From: Sphingomonas sanxanigenens DSM 19645 = NX02 | GTDB taxonomy: Bacteria > Pseudomonadota > Alphaproteobacteria > Sphingomonadales > Sphingomonadaceae | Assembly (NCBI RefSeq): GCF_000512205.2 | Contig: NZ_CP006644.1 | Span: 4,726,501 to 4,790,500, forward strand | Reading direction: 5' to 3' | DNA: 64,000 nucleotides | Made by a program: the position numbers and the translations under genes | Shown here: positions 18,981-27,678 of the stretch, piece by piece | Position numbering within the stretch: the stretch's first letter is position 1 | How the letters are laid out: each line of letters starts with the position of its first letter | Notes under the pieces: model-generated | The model's input: only the letters and a program-made list of their open reading frames with translations | Told to the model about the DNA's origin: nothing | The model's database searches: none

Positions 18981-20513
18981 GTGACGATCCGCATGACCCG
19001 CCGCGATGTCGGTCTCGGGCTGCTTGCCGGCCCGGCGCTCCTTCCCTTCCCCGTCCATGCCGCGACGATCATCGATGTGCGCGGCCATGGCGCGAGGGGC
19101 GATGGCCGCAGCATCGACAGCCCGGCGATCAACGCCGCGATCGATGCCGCCGCGCAGGCCGGCGGCGCGACGGTGGTGGTGCCGGCGGGCCGCTATCTCT
19201 GCTTCTCGATCCGCCTCAAGAGCCGCGTCACCTTGATGCTGGCGAAGGGTGCGGTGATCGTAGCGGCGGATCCGGCGCGTCACGCCGGCCACTATGACAT
19301 GCCCGAGGACGGCATCGAGCAACTCTACCAGGATTTCGGCCACAGCCACTGGCAGAACAGCCTCATCTGGGGCGACGGTGTGGAAGATGCGGCCATCACC
19401 GGCCCCGGCCTGATCGACGGCGCCGGCCTCACCCGCGACGGCCCCGGCGCGCGCTGGAAGAAGCAGGCGGGCGAACGGCCGCTCTCGATGCGGGGCATGA
19501 CGCAGAAGCAGATCGACGAACTGGAGCCGGCGGCGCAGGCGATGCGCGGCAAGGGCAACAAGGCGATCGCGCTGCGCAACGGGCGCAACATCCGCCTTTC
19601 CGGCTTCTCGATCCTCAAGGGCGGCCATTTCGCGATCCTTGCGACCGGCACCCAGGGACTTGAGATCGCCGACCTCAGCATCGACACCGACCGCGACGGC
19701 ATCGACCTCGATTGCGTGCGCGACGTGCGGGTCGAGCGCTGCCGGGTCAATTCGCCCAATGACGACGCGATCGTCGTCAAGAGCAGCTATGCGCTGGGCA
19801 AGGCGATCGCCGCGGAGAACATCGTCATCCGCGACTGCGCGGTCTCCGGCTATGACATGGGCACGATGCTGGACGGCACGAAGCGCACCACGCAGGAGAT
19901 CGCGCCGGACCGCGACCGCGTCACCGGCCGCATCAAGCTCGGCACCGAAAGCAACGGCGGCTATCGCAACATCATCATCAAGGATTGCAGCTTCACCCGC
20001 TGCCGCGGCCTCGCGCTGGAGACGGTGGATGGCGGCGTGATGGAGAATGTCGTCGCCACCGGCCTGACCATGAACGACGTGACCACCGCGCCGATCTTCC
20101 TGCGCATCGGCGATCGCCGGCGCGGGCCGGAGGGCACCGGTGTCGGCGCGATCCGCAACGTGGTGATCAGCGAGGTGGAGGCGCGCGGCATCGATCATCG
20201 CTTCCCGGCCGCCATCGCCGGCCTGCCAGGCCACCGCGTTGCAGATGTGGTGCTGAAGGATATCGCCCTCATCTATCGCGGCGGCGGCACCGCCGGGGAT
20301 GCCGCGCGCAAGCCCGCCGAACTGGCGGATGCCTATCCCGAGCCCAGCATGTTCGGCGTGCTGCCGGCCTGGGCGCTGTGGGTGCGCCATGCCGAGCGGT
20401 TGCGGATCGAGACATTCCGTGCCGAGACGATGGCGTCCGATGCCCGCCCGCCCTTCCACATCGAGGACGTCCCTGCCCTTTCGGTCACGGATACGCCGCT
20501 GTGGACCGCTTAG
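18981..20513 (+). CDS. Glycoside hydrolase family 28 protein (polygalacturonase/rhamnogalacturonan hydrolase-like)
   Basis: This 510-residue right-handed beta-helix protein has a leader with twin Arg (MTRRDVGLGLLAGPALL) and a Pectate-lyase_3-like start (IIDVRGHGARGDGRSIDSPAINAAI). The GH28 core elements are DTDRDGIDLD, the catalytic-Asp segment SPNDDAIVVKSS, and GRIKLGTESNGGYRNI. Starts at GTG 18981 and ATG 18993 are both possible; GAGGTGA suits the latter. It follows the esterase by one base, so the two are coupled. Its likely role is hydrolysis of galacturonic-acid linkages in pectin; exo or endo action is not determinable. Confidence 0.88.
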   Translation: MTIRMTRRDVGLGLLAGPALLPFPVHAATIIDVRGHGARGDGRSIDSPAINAAIDAAAQAGGATVVVPAGRYLCFSIRLKSRVTLMLAKGAVIVAADPARHAGHYDMPEDGIEQLYQDFGHSHWQNSLIWGDGVEDAAITGPGLIDGAGLTRDGPGARWKKQAGERPLSMRGMTQKQIDELEPAAQAMRGKGNKAIALRNGRNIRLSGFSILKGGHFAILATGTQGLEIADLSIDTDRDGIDLDCVRDVRVERCRVNSPNDDAIVVKSSYALGKAIAAENIVIRDCAVSGYDMGTMLDGTKRTTQEIAPDRDRVTGRIKLGTESNGGYRNIIIKDCSFTRCRGLALETVDGGVMENVVATGLTMNDVTTAPIFLRIGDRRRGPEGTGVGAIRNVVISEVEARGIDHRFPAAIAGLPGHRVADVVLKDIALIYRGGGTAGDAARKPAELADAYPEPSMFGVLPAWALWVRHAERLRIETFRAETMASDARPPFHIEDVPALSVTDTPLWTA

Positions 20514-20563
20514 GATTTGACGCCGCGACGCTGGCTGATTACCATATATCGCAATTCAAACCC

Positions 20564-20580
20564 ATATAATGGAATACGGA
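20564..20580 (+). promoter_or_regulatory. Possible promoter/operator upstream of rhaM
   Basis: A perfect TATAAT (20565-20570) is followed by GGAA, giving ATATAATGGAA, the same string that occurs at 17549-17559. It sits 17 bases before the rhaM ATG. It may be a -10 element with an overlapping regulator site. The rest of the TGGAAC motif is not conserved here. Confidence 0.35.
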
Positions 20581-20586
20581 GGGGGC

Positions 20587-20901
20587 ATGTCCATCCACGC
20601 CTTCAAGATGCAGCTCAAGCCCGGTGTCGTCGAAGAATATCGGCGCCGCCATGACGAGATCTGGCCGGAACTGACCGAGCTGCTGACGCAGACCGGCATC
20701 CATGACTATTCGATCTTCCTCGACGAGGACACGCTGTCGCTATTCGCCGTGCTCAAGCTGCGCGACGAGAACAGCCGCGACAGCCTGCCCGAGCATCCGG
20801 TGATGAAGCGCTGGTGGGACTATATGGCCCCGCTGATGGAGGTGGAATCGAATAACCGCCCCGTCGAATGGCCGCTCACACCGCTGTTCCATCTCGCATG
20901 A
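20587..20901 (+). CDS. rhaM: L-rhamnose mutarotase
   Basis: RhaM interconverts alpha- and beta-L-rhamnose, feeding the catabolic enzyme with the right anomer. Starting at the ATG of MSIHAFKMQLKPG gives 104 residues, the usual family length. An upstream in-frame ATG at 20569 would precede the ribosome site GGAGG (20578-20582). Family motifs are EEYRRRHDEIWPEL with the catalytic His, DYSIFLD, and MKRWWDYMAPLM. Its stop overlaps the GH35 start (ATGA), which links rhamnose release and side-chain trimming in one transcript. Confidence 0.95.
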   Translation: MSIHAFKMQLKPGVVEEYRRRHDEIWPELTELLTQTGIHDYSIFLDEDTLSLFAVLKLRDENSRDSLPEHPVMKRWWDYMAPLMEVESNNRPVEWPLTPLFHLA

Positions 20902-23900
20902 GGATGAAGATGCGTCCGATCGCCGCCGCCCTCCTCCTTGCCTCCTCGGCGCTCGCGGCACCGGCCGCGGCGCAGGACGCGAAGGAAACCGTCAACCTCT
21001 CCGCGCCCGAACAGCGGTTCGGGCGCGTCTCGTTCGACGGCCGCTCGCTCAAGATCGACGGCAAGCGCACCGTCATCTGGTCGGGCGAATTCCACCCGTT
21101 CCGCCTGCCCAGCCCCGATCTGTGGCGCGACATCCTGCAGAAGATGAAGGCGAGCGGCTTCAACACCGTGGCGCTCTATTTCGACTGGGGGTTCCACAGC
21201 CCGAAGAAGGGCGTGTACGACTTTTCCGGCATCCGCGACATCGATCGCCTGCTGACCATGGCGGACGAGGAGGGTCTCTATGTGATGACCCGCGCCGGCC
21301 CCTATGTGAACGCCGAGCTGACCCGCGGCGGCTTCCCCGGCTGGCTGGTCAACCAGCGCGGCAAGGCGCGCACCGACGATCCCGAATATATGGCCGCGGC
21401 CGACGAGTGGCTGACCCGCATCAACGCGATCATCGCCCGCCACCAGATCAATGGCGACGGCAAGGGCAACAAGGGCAGCGTCATTCTCCACCAGATCGAG
21501 AATGAGCTGGCGGCGACCACGCCGGCGCAGCGCCGCTACATGGACCATCTCTACGCCAAGGCGCGGGCGGACGGCATCAACGTGCCGATCTTCCACAACG
21601 ACCAGGGCCGCAACGGCTATTGGGTGCCCGAGAACTCGCCGGTCGAGAAGGTCGTGAAGGGCCCGAACGACATGTATGCGTTCGATGGCTATCCCGGCGG
21701 CACCTGCACCGTCCAGGGCAAGCCGACGCGCGGCTCGGCAGCGCCCGACTGGGGCTATTACGGCCCCGGCGGCGCGCGCGGCGGCGCCTCCGCCTCCCCC
21801 AACACGCCCGGCTTCGCGGCGGAGTTCGGTGGCGGCTGGTTCGACTATTGGGGCTCCAACGGCGGCTATGAGTGCAACGCGATCCAGCGCGGCAAGCGCT
21901 TCCAGCGCGTGTTCTACGGCACCAACCTGGCCAACGGCATCAACATCCAGAGCTTCTACATGCTCTATGGCGGCACCAGCTGGGGCTGGCTGCCGGCACC
22001 GGTGGTGTTCACCAGCTATGATTATGGCTCGGCGATCTCCGAGCCGCGCACGATCCGCCCCAAGGCGGAGGAGCTCAAGCAGCTCGGCGGGCTGATCGCC
22101 GCGGTGCCCGATCTCGCCGGCATGGTCCCGGCGGGCAGCGTGCAGATCTCATCGCCCAACATTCAGGTCTATCACAACAAGAGCCCGGAAACCGACGCGC
22201 GCTTCCTGATGGTGACGCACAAGCCGTCGAACGGGCAGACCAACGACAGCTTCACCATCACCGCCGACCTGCCGGACGGCCGCTACACCCTGCCGCAGGC
22301 CGGGCCGATGCAGCTCAACGGCTTCGACGCGAAGTGGCTGGTCGCCGGCGTCAAGCTGGGCGGGCAGAAGCTGGTGTATTCCACCTCCGAGCTGCAGGCG
22401 CTGCTCAAGGTCGACGGCAGCGACGTCGCCCTGATCTACGGCCGCGCCGGCGAGCAGGGCGAGACCGTGCTGCGCTACGCGGGCGCGCCGAAGGTGACGG
22501 TGGTCGAGGGCAATGTCACCAGCGCGTTCGACGCGTCGAAGGGTGATCTCCGCCTCAACTATGCGCACCAGGGCCGCGCGATCGTGACGATCGAGGGCGC
22601 CGATCGCCCGAAGCTGACATTGCTGATCGGCGACGAGGCCGAAGGCGCGCGCTATTGGCGGCAGGACAGCGCCGCCGGCACGGTGCTGGTGCGTGGCCCC
22701 GCGCTGGTGCGCACCGCCACCGTCCGCGGCGGCCAGCTCGCGCTGACCGGCGACACCGCGGCCGAGACCCCGCTGGAAATCTGGGCGCCGGCGAAGCTCA
22801 GGACGTTGAGCTGGAACGGAGCCCCGGTGGCGCTGCGCGCCGGCAAGGCAGGGAGCCGCGTCGCGAGCAAGCCGCTTGCCGGCCCCGCCGAGATCGCGCT
22901 GCCGCGCCTGACCGGCTGGAAGATGGCGGAAGGCTCGCCGGAAGCGAAGCCGGGCTTCGACGACAGCAAGTGGGCGGCGATCGACAACCGGTCGAGCGCC
23001 AGCATCACCGCGCGGCCGGATGGCCAGCCCAATATGGGCATGGATAGCTATGGCTTCCATGACGGCGACGTCTGGTATCGCGGCCGCTTCACCGGCACGG
23101 CGGATGCGAAGCTGCTCCGCCTGTTCTACGGTGCCGGCGGCTCCGGTCTCGCACAGGTCTGGCTGGACGGCCAGTTCGTCGGCCAGCATGAGCTGCCGAG
23201 CGGCCTGCCCCGTCCGATCACCACCGGCGTCGCCGAACTGGCGCTGCCCGACGCGGCGCAGGCGCAAGGCGAACATGTGCTGAGCGTGATGGTGCGCAAC
23301 AACGGCCACAACTGGGATCTCGACGTCGACGATTTCCACAAGGAAGCGCGCGGTATCGTCTCCGCCTCGATCGAGGCACCGGGCGGGCGCAGCTTCGGCG
23401 TGCCGATCGCCTGGAAGATCCAGGGCAAGCAGGGCGGCGAGGACATCGCCGATCCGGTGCGCGGCGTCGCCAACAATGGCGGCCTCTATGGCGAGCGCGT
23501 CGGCTGGCACCTGCCGGGCTTCGACGACAGCCAGTGGCAGGCGGCCACGGTTCCCTCCGCCCGGGCGACGGCGGGCACGAGCTGGTATCGCACCCGCTTC
23601 GACCTGGCCGTGCCCAAGGGGCAGGACGCGACGATCGGCATCGCCTTCGGCGACACCGAAACGCCGCGCTCCAAGGCGCGCTACCGCGTGCTGATCTTCG
23701 TCAACGGCTGGAACATGGGCCAGTTCATCGCCCATATCGGCCCGCAACGCGTGTTCCCGGTGCCGGAAGGCATCCTCGACCACCGGGGCACGAACCACAT
23801 CGCGCTCGCCGTCACATCCGACGGCGCGGCGGGTGATGCGCTGGAGGATGTCCGGCTCGTCACGCTTCACAACGTCAGGGGCGGGCTCCCCGTGAGAATG

Positions 23901-23936
23901 GTCGCAGCCCCCTCCCGCCCCTCGGACCTCAACTAG
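20898..23936 (+). CDS. Glycoside hydrolase family 35 beta-galactosidase, secreted
   Basis: This 1012-residue protein has a signal peptide (PIAAALLLASSALAAPAAAQ). The GH35 TIM barrel includes GEFHPFRLPSPDLWRDILQKMKASG-type sequence, the acid/base Glu in LHQIENELA, and the nucleophile Glu in PGFAAEFGGGWFDYW. Two C-terminal jelly-roll modules carry SYGFHDGDVWYRG and TSWYRTRFDL. It probably strips galactose from rhamnogalacturonan-I side chains. Three in-frame ATGs (20898, 20904, 20910) are possible; the first overlaps the rhaM stop. Confidence 0.92.
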   Translation: MRMKMRPIAAALLLASSALAAPAAAQDAKETVNLSAPEQRFGRVSFDGRSLKIDGKRTVIWSGEFHPFRLPSPDLWRDILQKMKASGFNTVALYFDWGFHSPKKGVYDFSGIRDIDRLLTMADEEGLYVMTRAGPYVNAELTRGGFPGWLVNQRGKARTDDPEYMAAADEWLTRINAIIARHQINGDGKGNKGSVILHQIENELAATTPAQRRYMDHLYAKARADGINVPIFHNDQGRNGYWVPENSPVEKVVKGPNDMYAFDGYPGGTCTVQGKPTRGSAAPDWGYYGPGGARGGASASPNTPGFAAEFGGGWFDYWGSNGGYECNAIQRGKRFQRVFYGTNLANGINIQSFYMLYGGTSWGWLPAPVVFTSYDYGSAISEPRTIRPKAEELKQLGGLIAAVPDLAGMVPAGSVQISSPNIQVYHNKSPETDARFLMVTHKPSNGQTNDSFTITADLPDGRYTLPQAGPMQLNGFDAKWLVAGVKLGGQKLVYSTSELQALLKVDGSDVALIYGRAGEQGETVLRYAGAPKVTVVEGNVTSAFDASKGDLRLNYAHQGRAIVTIEGADRPKLTLLIGDEAEGARYWRQDSAAGTVLVRGPALVRTATVRGGQLALTGDTAAETPLEIWAPAKLRTLSWNGAPVALRAGKAGSRVASKPLAGPAEIALPRLTGWKMAEGSPEAKPGFDDSKWAAIDNRSSASITARPDGQPNMGMDSYGFHDGDVWYRGRFTGTADAKLLRLFYGAGGSGLAQVWLDGQFVGQHELPSGLPRPITTGVAELALPDAAQAQGEHVLSVMVRNNGHNWDLDVDDFHKEARGIVSASIEAPGGRSFGVPIAWKIQGKQGGEDIADPVRGVANNGGLYGERVGWHLPGFDDSQWQAATVPSARATAGTSWYRTRFDLAVPKGQDATIGIAFGDTETPRSKARYRVLIFVNGWNMGQFIAHIGPQRVFPVPEGILDHRGTNHIALAVTSDGAAGDALEDVRLVTLHNVRGGLPVRMVAAPSRPSDLN

Positions 23937-23947
23937 GAGACAAGAAG

Positions 23948-25063
23948 TTGGCCGCCCTCAATCATGACGTTCCGCGCGCGGACGTGACTGCCGCCGTCGC
24001 GAAGCTGATGGACAATCTCGTCAACATCAAGGACGAGACCGGCGAATTCCTGCTCCATCTCGAAGATGGCCGCATCATCGACACCAAGGGCTGGGCCGGC
24101 TGGGAATGGACCCACGGCGTCGGCCTGTTCGGCATGTGGCGCTATTTCGAGCAGACCGGCGACAAGGCCGCGCTCGCCATCATCAGGCAGTGGTTCGAGG
24201 ACCGCTTCGTCGAGGGCACGCCGACCAAGAACATCAACACGATGGCGCCGTTCATCACCCTCGCCTACCTCTATGAGCTCGAGCCGGATCCCCGCTACAT
24301 CCCCTATCTCGACACCTGGGCCGAATGGCTGATGGCGCCGGACGGCCTGCCCAAGACCGAGGAAGGCGGCTTCCAGCACATCGTCTACAACGATGTGAAC
24401 CCGGGCGAGATGTGGGACGACACGCTGATGATGAGCGTGCTGCCGCTGGCCAAGATCGGCCTGCTGCTGAACCGCCCGCATTATGTGGAAGAGGCCAAGC
24501 GCCAGTTCCTCGTCCACATCAAGTATCTGTTCGACAAGAAGACCGGCCTGTGGTTCCACGGCTGGGATTTCAACGGCCGCCACAATTTCGCTGAGGCGCT
24601 GTGGGCGCGCGGCAATTGCTGGGTGACCATCGCGATCCCCGAGATCATCGAGATCCTCGACCTCGCCCCCGGCGACGCCTTCCGCATCTTCCTGATCGAC
24701 ACCCTCGCCGCCCAGGTGAAGACGCTGGCCGAAACGCAGGACGCCGAAACCGGCCTCTGGCACACGCTGGTCGTCGATCCGACTTCCTATCTCGAAGCCT
24801 CGGCGACCGCCGGCTTCGCCTATGGCATCCTCAAGGCGGTACGGAAGGGCTATCTGCCGCGCCATTACGAGGCGGTCGGCATCAGGGCGGTGAAGGGCGT
24901 GCTCGCCAACATCGACGAGACCGGCGAATTGAAGCAGGTCAGCTTCGGCACCGCGATGGGCGACACCCAGCAGTTCTACAAGGATATCGCGCTGACCTCG
25001 ATGCCCTATGGCCAGAGCCTCGCGATCTGCGCGCTCGCCGAGTTCCTGCGGACCTATATCTAA
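23948..25063 (+). CDS. Unsaturated rhamnogalacturonyl hydrolase (GH105)
   Basis: This 371-residue (alpha/alpha)6-barrel enzyme has GWEWTHGVGLFGMWRYFEQTG, the catalytic-Asp motif EMWDDTLMMSVLPLA, and ALWARGNCWVTIAIPEI, all typical of YesR/YteR proteins. It hydrolyses the unsaturated uronic acid from lyase products of rhamnogalacturonan, giving rhamnose and deoxy-keto-uronate. It starts with TTG at 23948: AGGAG at 23935-23939 lies 8 bases before it, and no ATG fits. No signal peptide is seen, so it is probably cytoplasmic, unlike the upstream GH35. Confidence 0.92.
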   Translation: MAALNHDVPRADVTAAVAKLMDNLVNIKDETGEFLLHLEDGRIIDTKGWAGWEWTHGVGLFGMWRYFEQTGDKAALAIIRQWFEDRFVEGTPTKNINTMAPFITLAYLYELEPDPRYIPYLDTWAEWLMAPDGLPKTEEGGFQHIVYNDVNPGEMWDDTLMMSVLPLAKIGLLLNRPHYVEEAKRQFLVHIKYLFDKKTGLWFHGWDFNGRHNFAEALWARGNCWVTIAIPEIIEILDLAPGDAFRIFLIDTLAAQVKTLAETQDAETGLWHTLVVDPTSYLEASATAGFAYGILKAVRKGYLPRHYEAVGIRAVKGVLANIDETGELKQVSFGTAMGDTQQFYKDIALTSMPYGQSLAICALAEFLRTYI

Positions 25064-25070
25064 CCTAATC

Positions 25071-25097
25071 TCCTCCCCGAGCAAAGCTCGGGGAGGA
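25071..25097. terminator. Perfect 12-bp hairpin after GH105
   Basis: TCCTCCCCGAGC, loop AAA, GCTCGGGGAGGA forms a perfect 12-bp stem. It begins 7 bases after the GH105 stop and precedes the transporter. There is no T-run, so it may be an attenuator, an mRNA-stabilising hairpin or a member of the C4TC repeat family rather than a full terminator. Confidence 0.6.
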
Positions 25098-25132
25098 CAT
25101 GTTATGCCGATTGCGCCTACCGGGAGAGTGAC

Positions 25133-26656
25133 CTGCCGACCGATCCAGCCACCAGAGCGCGCCCGGTACGCCTGATCAATTACGTCGCCTACGGCTCCAA
25201 CGACGTGCTCGGGGCCGGCTCGATGGCCGTGATCTCGGGCTGGGTGCTCGTCTTCTATACGCAGTTCTGCGGCCTGAGCGCGGGCCAGGCGGCTTTGATC
25301 TTCGCGGTGGCGCGCGTGCTCGATGCGTTCGCCTCGCCGATGATCGGCTACATCTCCGACCATTTCGGCGGCAACTGGCTGGGTGCGAAGTTCGGCCGCC
25401 GGCGCTTCTTCATCCTCGCGGCGATCCCGCTGCTGCCCAGCTTCGCGCTGATGTGGCTGCCGGGACAGACCTTCTGGTATTATCTCGTCAGCTATGTGCT
25501 GTTCGAACTGATCTACGCGATGGAGATCATCCCGTTCGAGACGCTCGCGGCGGAGATGTCGACCGACTACAAGACCAAGGCCAAGTTCGCGGGATCGCGC
25601 ATCCTGTTCGGCCAGGTCTCGGCGATCCTTGCCGGATTCCTGCCGCTGTGGCTGATCAACGCGCTCGGCCGCGACAGCGCCGACACCTTCTTCTACATGG
25701 GCATCATCTTCGCGGTGCTGTTCATGGCGACGGCGGCTTTTCTCTATCTCTTCAGCTGGGAACGCTTCGTGCCGGGTTCGCCCGAGGCGCGCGCGCTTTC
25801 CCACACCGGCGCCACCGGCCTCGGCAGCGCGTTCAAGGCGCTCTACCGCAACCTCTTCTCGACGATGCGGATCCGCGCCTTCCGGCTCCACCTCGGCATG
25901 TATCTTGGCGGCTATATCAGCCAGGACATCTTCAACGCCGCCTTCACCTTCTTCGTCATCTTCGCGCTGGCGGGGTCGACCGCGATCGCCTCCGGCCTGC
26001 TCGGCACGATGTATATCGTCCAGTTCGTCGCGGTGATCATCGCGATCAACCTTGCCCTGCGCGCCTCGCCGCGCATCGCCTACCAGATCGCTGCGGTGGC
26101 GTTCGCCGCCGGCGCGGTGACGTTGGTGGCCTTGTGGTCGGGCGGGATGACCGCGACGAGCTGGGTGCTGTGGGTGCCGATCGTGCTCGCCGGCCTCGGC
26201 CGCGGCGCGCTCAACTACATCCCCTGGGCGACCTACAACTACATGGCCGACGTCGACGAGATCGTCACCGGTCAGCGCCGCGAGGGCAGCTTCGCCGGCG
26301 TGATGACCTTCGTCCGCAAGGCGACCCAGGCGGCCGCCGTGGCAGGCGTCGGCTTCATCATGCAGGCCGGCGGCTTCGTTTCCGGCGCGACCGAACAGAC
26401 CCCGCAGGCGGTGCTGACGATCGCCGTCCTGCTCGGCGCCGGCACCGTCGGCACGCTGTTCGCGGGCATCCTCGTCTCCACCCGCTTCCGCCTCGACGGC
26501 CGCACCCACAGCATCCTGATGAGCGAGATCGAGCATCTCCGCACCGGCGCCCGCGCGCCTTCCTCGCTGGAGAACCGCGCTGTCGTCGAGGATCTCTCGG
26601 GCTGGTCCTATGAACAGCTCTGGGGGAACAACCCGGTCGCGGGCGTGAAGCACTGA
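25133..26656 (+). CDS. GPH-family (MFS) sugar/oligosaccharide:cation symporter, start uncertain
   Basis: This protein of about 507 residues has 12 predicted membrane segments and the GPH signature: YGSNDVLGAGSMAVISGWVL in the first helix, the loop DHFGGNWLGAKFGRRRFF, and NYIPWATYNYMADVDE. The conserved first helix begins upstream of the first common start codon in frame (GTG 25205), so translation must begin earlier. A CTG at 25133 lies 5 bases after GGGAGA. The ATG at 25104 and GTG at 25128 are in another frame and soon stop. It is probably the inner-membrane importer for pectin-derived oligosaccharides handled by GH105. Confidence 0.8.
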   Translation: MPTDPATRARPVRLINYVAYGSNDVLGAGSMAVISGWVLVFYTQFCGLSAGQAALIFAVARVLDAFASPMIGYISDHFGGNWLGAKFGRRRFFILAAIPLLPSFALMWLPGQTFWYYLVSYVLFELIYAMEIIPFETLAAEMSTDYKTKAKFAGSRILFGQVSAILAGFLPLWLINALGRDSADTFFYMGIIFAVLFMATAAFLYLFSWERFVPGSPEARALSHTGATGLGSAFKALYRNLFSTMRIRAFRLHLGMYLGGYISQDIFNAAFTFFVIFALAGSTAIASGLLGTMYIVQFVAVIIAINLALRASPRIAYQIAAVAFAAGAVTLVALWSGGMTATSWVLWVPIVLAGLGRGALNYIPWATYNYMADVDEIVTGQRREGSFAGVMTFVRKATQAAAVAGVGFIMQAGGFVSGATEQTPQAVLTIAVLLGAGTVGTLFAGILVSTRFRLDGRTHSILMSEIEHLRTGARAPSSLENRAVVEDLSGWSYEQLWGNNPVAGVKH

Positions 26657-27621
26657 TGCTCGCGGCGCTGCTGATGGCCGCGGCCACCCCCGCCGCCGCC
26701 CCGGTCGCCCCCAAGCCGCTGTTCCGCGATCCGGTGCATGATGGCGCCGCCGACGCGACCATCACCCGCGACACCAGGAACGGCGAGTGGGTGATGTTCT
26801 ACACCAACCGCCGCGCCGACCTGCCGCTGGACGGCCCCAAGGACGTGCGCTGGGTGCATGGTACCCACATCGGCGTCGCCCGATCGAAGGACGGTGCGAA
26901 CTGGCGCTATACCGGCGTCGCCAATATCCCGGCGAAATGCACCGGCGCGACGTTGTGGGCACCCGACGTGCAATATTTCGACGGCCAGTGGCATATGTGG
27001 CTGACGGTCGTCCCCGGCATCTTCGAGACCTGGAACGCGCCGCGCTTCATCGTCCACCTGACCAGCACCGACCTCGAGCGCTGGTCCTGCGGCGAGCGGC
27101 TCGAACTGGGCTCGGATCGGGTGATCGACGCCAGCGTCGTCGCGCTGCCCGAGGGCGGCTATCGCCTGTTCTTCAACGACGAGCGCCAGAACAAGGCGAT
27201 CCTCTACGCCGACAGCCCCGATCTCGTCCGCTGGACCGTGAAGAAGCGCCTGACCGACACCCCCGGCGAAGGCCCCAAGGCGTTCCGCTGGAAGGGCCGC
27301 TGGTGGCTGGTCTCCGACGCGTGGAAGGGGCTGCTGGTGATGCGCTCCGACGATGGCGAGGCCTGGACGCGGCAGGCGGATTATATCCTCGCCCGGCCGG
27401 GCCAGCAGCCCACCGACCGCGAGAAGGGCCAGCATCCGGACGTGATCGTCGCGGGAGACCGCGCCTACATCGTCTATTTCGTCCACCAATATGGCGAGGA
27501 TGAAGCCAAGGCGAACCCGGACTATGGCCGCCGCACGGTGCTGCAGATCGCCGAAATGAAGGAACAGGAGGGCCGCATCGTGGTGGACCGCGAAGCGCCG
27601 GTGACGGTGAAGCTGAACTGA
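26656..27621 (+). CDS. GH43-like five-bladed beta-propeller glycosidase, secreted
   Basis: The 321-residue product has a short Ala-rich signal (MLAALLMAAATPAAAP). The propeller sequence includes PLFRDPVHDGAADATITRD, TGATLWAPDVQYFDGQWHMWLT, RVIDASVVALPEGGYRLFF and EGPKAFRWKGRWWLVSD, consistent with GH43/GH117-type folds. Substrate may be arabinose- or galactose-containing side chains. The ATG overlaps the transporter TGA (TGATG), so it is the last gene of this operon. The family is approximate and catalytic residues are only inferred. Confidence 0.75.
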   Translation: MLAALLMAAATPAAAPVAPKPLFRDPVHDGAADATITRDTRNGEWVMFYTNRRADLPLDGPKDVRWVHGTHIGVARSKDGANWRYTGVANIPAKCTGATLWAPDVQYFDGQWHMWLTVVPGIFETWNAPRFIVHLTSTDLERWSCGERLELGSDRVIDASVVALPEGGYRLFFNDERQNKAILYADSPDLVRWTVKKRLTDTPGEGPKAFRWKGRWWLVSDAWKGLLVMRSDDGEAWTRQADYILARPGQQPTDREKGQHPDVIVAGDRAYIVYFVHQYGEDEAKANPDYGRRTVLQIAEMKEQEGRIVVDREAPVTVKLN

Positions 27622-27678
27622 ATCATCCTCCTTGTCCCTGCGGAGAGGCGGACGGCCACGCCTATTTCGGGGACACAA

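Noticed and set aside
23933-26653. A 906-residue open frame antisense to GH105 and the transporter
   Set aside because: It is a compositional shadow of two well-supported genes and shows only Arg/Glu/His-rich sequence.
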